From positions 1-7,008 of the forward strand of contig JBLHOT010000133.1 in the NCBI GenBank assembly GCA_047623945.1: a DNA stretch of 7,008 nt, written 5' to 3'. Position numbers and translations under genes: made by a program. Of this stretch, positions 6,696-7,008 are shown in pieces (within the stretch, counting starts at the first letter, position 1; the number at the start of each line of letters is the position of its first letter). The notes beneath the pieces were generated by a model that searched no databases, was not told where the DNA came from, and saw only the letters and a list, made by a program, of their open reading frames with translations. Origin of the DNA: Arcticibacterium sp047623945 (GTDB lineage Bacteria; Bacteroidota; Bacteroidia; Cytophagales; Spirosomataceae).

Positions 6696-6703
6696 TACTT
6701 TTG
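6696..6703 (+). promoter_or_regulatory. Bacteroidota-type -7 element just before the lpxH start
   Basis: TACTTTTG matches TAnnTTTG exactly. No convincing -33 TTTG is seen at normal spacing. The element ends only 5 bases before the ATG at 6709, so transcription from it would start at or next to the start codon and give a leaderless or nearly leaderless mRNA. It may instead be a chance match in AT-rich DNA. Confidence 0.35.
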
Positions 6704-6708
6704 CATTT

Positions 6709-7008
6709 ATGCACGCCAACATAAACCTCCAGCCTGATAAAAAAATATACTTTGCCTCCGATTTTCATTTGGGTGCTCCTAGTTACCAGGAGAGTCTTAT
6801 CAGAGAAAAGAAGATTGTGGCTTGGCTGGAACAAATTAAGGCAGACGCACAGATTGTTTTTTTAGTTGGAGATTTGTTCGATTTCTGGTTTGAATACAAG
6901 AGGACCATTCCTAAAGGCTACAGCCGTTTTTTTGGTAAGCTTGCAGAATTATCTGATGCGGGTATAGATCTTAAAATATTTAGCGGAAATCATGACTTAT
7001 GGATGGAT
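6709..7008 (+). CDS. lpxH: UDP-2,3-diacylglucosamine diphosphatase (LpxH-type), 5' part only
   Basis: The first 100 codons are open and run off the window edge; a full LpxH is about 240-260 residues. The calcineurin-like metallophosphoesterase motifs are in order: SDFHLG (residues 17-22, the DxH metal ligands), VGDLFDFWFE (53-62, GDxxD) and SGNHDLWMD (92-100, GNHD). The GDLFDFWFEY form is typical of LpxH rather than generic phosphoesterases. LpxH cleaves the pyrophosphate of UDP-2,3-diacylglucosamine to give lipid X and UMP in lipid A synthesis, at the cytoplasmic face of the inner membrane. The ATG at 6709 is forced: an in-frame TGA lies at 6691-6693 and the next Met is near residue 99. No Shine-Dalgarno is visible. 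It is divergent from the TetR block and shares its 141-base intergenic region. Related phosphoesterases of unknown substrate remain possible because the C-terminal half is missing. Confidence 0.87.
   Translation, partial: MHANINLQPDKKIYFASDFHLGAPSYQESLIREKKIVAWLEQIKADAQIVFLVGDLFDFWFEYKRTIPKGYSRFFGKLAELSDAGIDLKIFSGNHDLWMD

Overview
This window looks like chromosomal DNA of an AT-rich, Gram-negative Bacteroidota bacterium (Cytophagia/Flavobacteriia type). Three things suggest this: protein sequences typical of the phylum (outer-membrane barrel, FtsX-type permeases, LpxH), weak or absent Shine-Dalgarno sequences before most genes, and two exact matches to the Bacteroidota -7 promoter element TAnnTTTG in the one divergent intergenic region. 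I cannot name the genus from sequence alone.

Most of the window (604 to 6567, minus strand) reads as one co-directional block. In transcription order it holds a TetR-family repressor, a secreted LolA-like periplasmic carrier (overlapping the repressor by 4 bases as ATGA), two FtsX/LolE-type ABC permeases, a LolD-type ABC ATPase and an outer-membrane beta-barrel protein that starts 3 bases after the ATPase stop. Downstream, on the same strand after a 107-base gap, lies a TspO/MBR membrane protein. Upstream and divergent is the 5' part of an LpxH-type lipid A enzyme, cut by the window edge.

The proteins cover each layer of the envelope: cytoplasmic energy source (ATPase), inner-membrane extractor (two permeases), periplasmic hydrophobic-cargo carrier (LolA-like) and outer-membrane barrel. 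The inference is a dedicated, TetR-controlled transport route for a lipid, lipoprotein or other hydrophobic molecule between inner and outer membranes. It is built from Lol-like parts but has its own barrel. The cargo and direction cannot be read from the sequence. A probable operator (6586-6603) overlaps the predicted -7 element of the block, which suggests autorepression relieved by a small, perhaps lipid-like, ligand.

No RNA genes, insertion sequences, CRISPR arrays, convincing rho-independent terminators or broken genes were seen. No gap between genes exceeds 300 bases. The intergenic stretches are 497-603, 2512-2541, 3757-3874, 5108-5233 and 6568-6708. Only the last shows clear promoter and operator signals.
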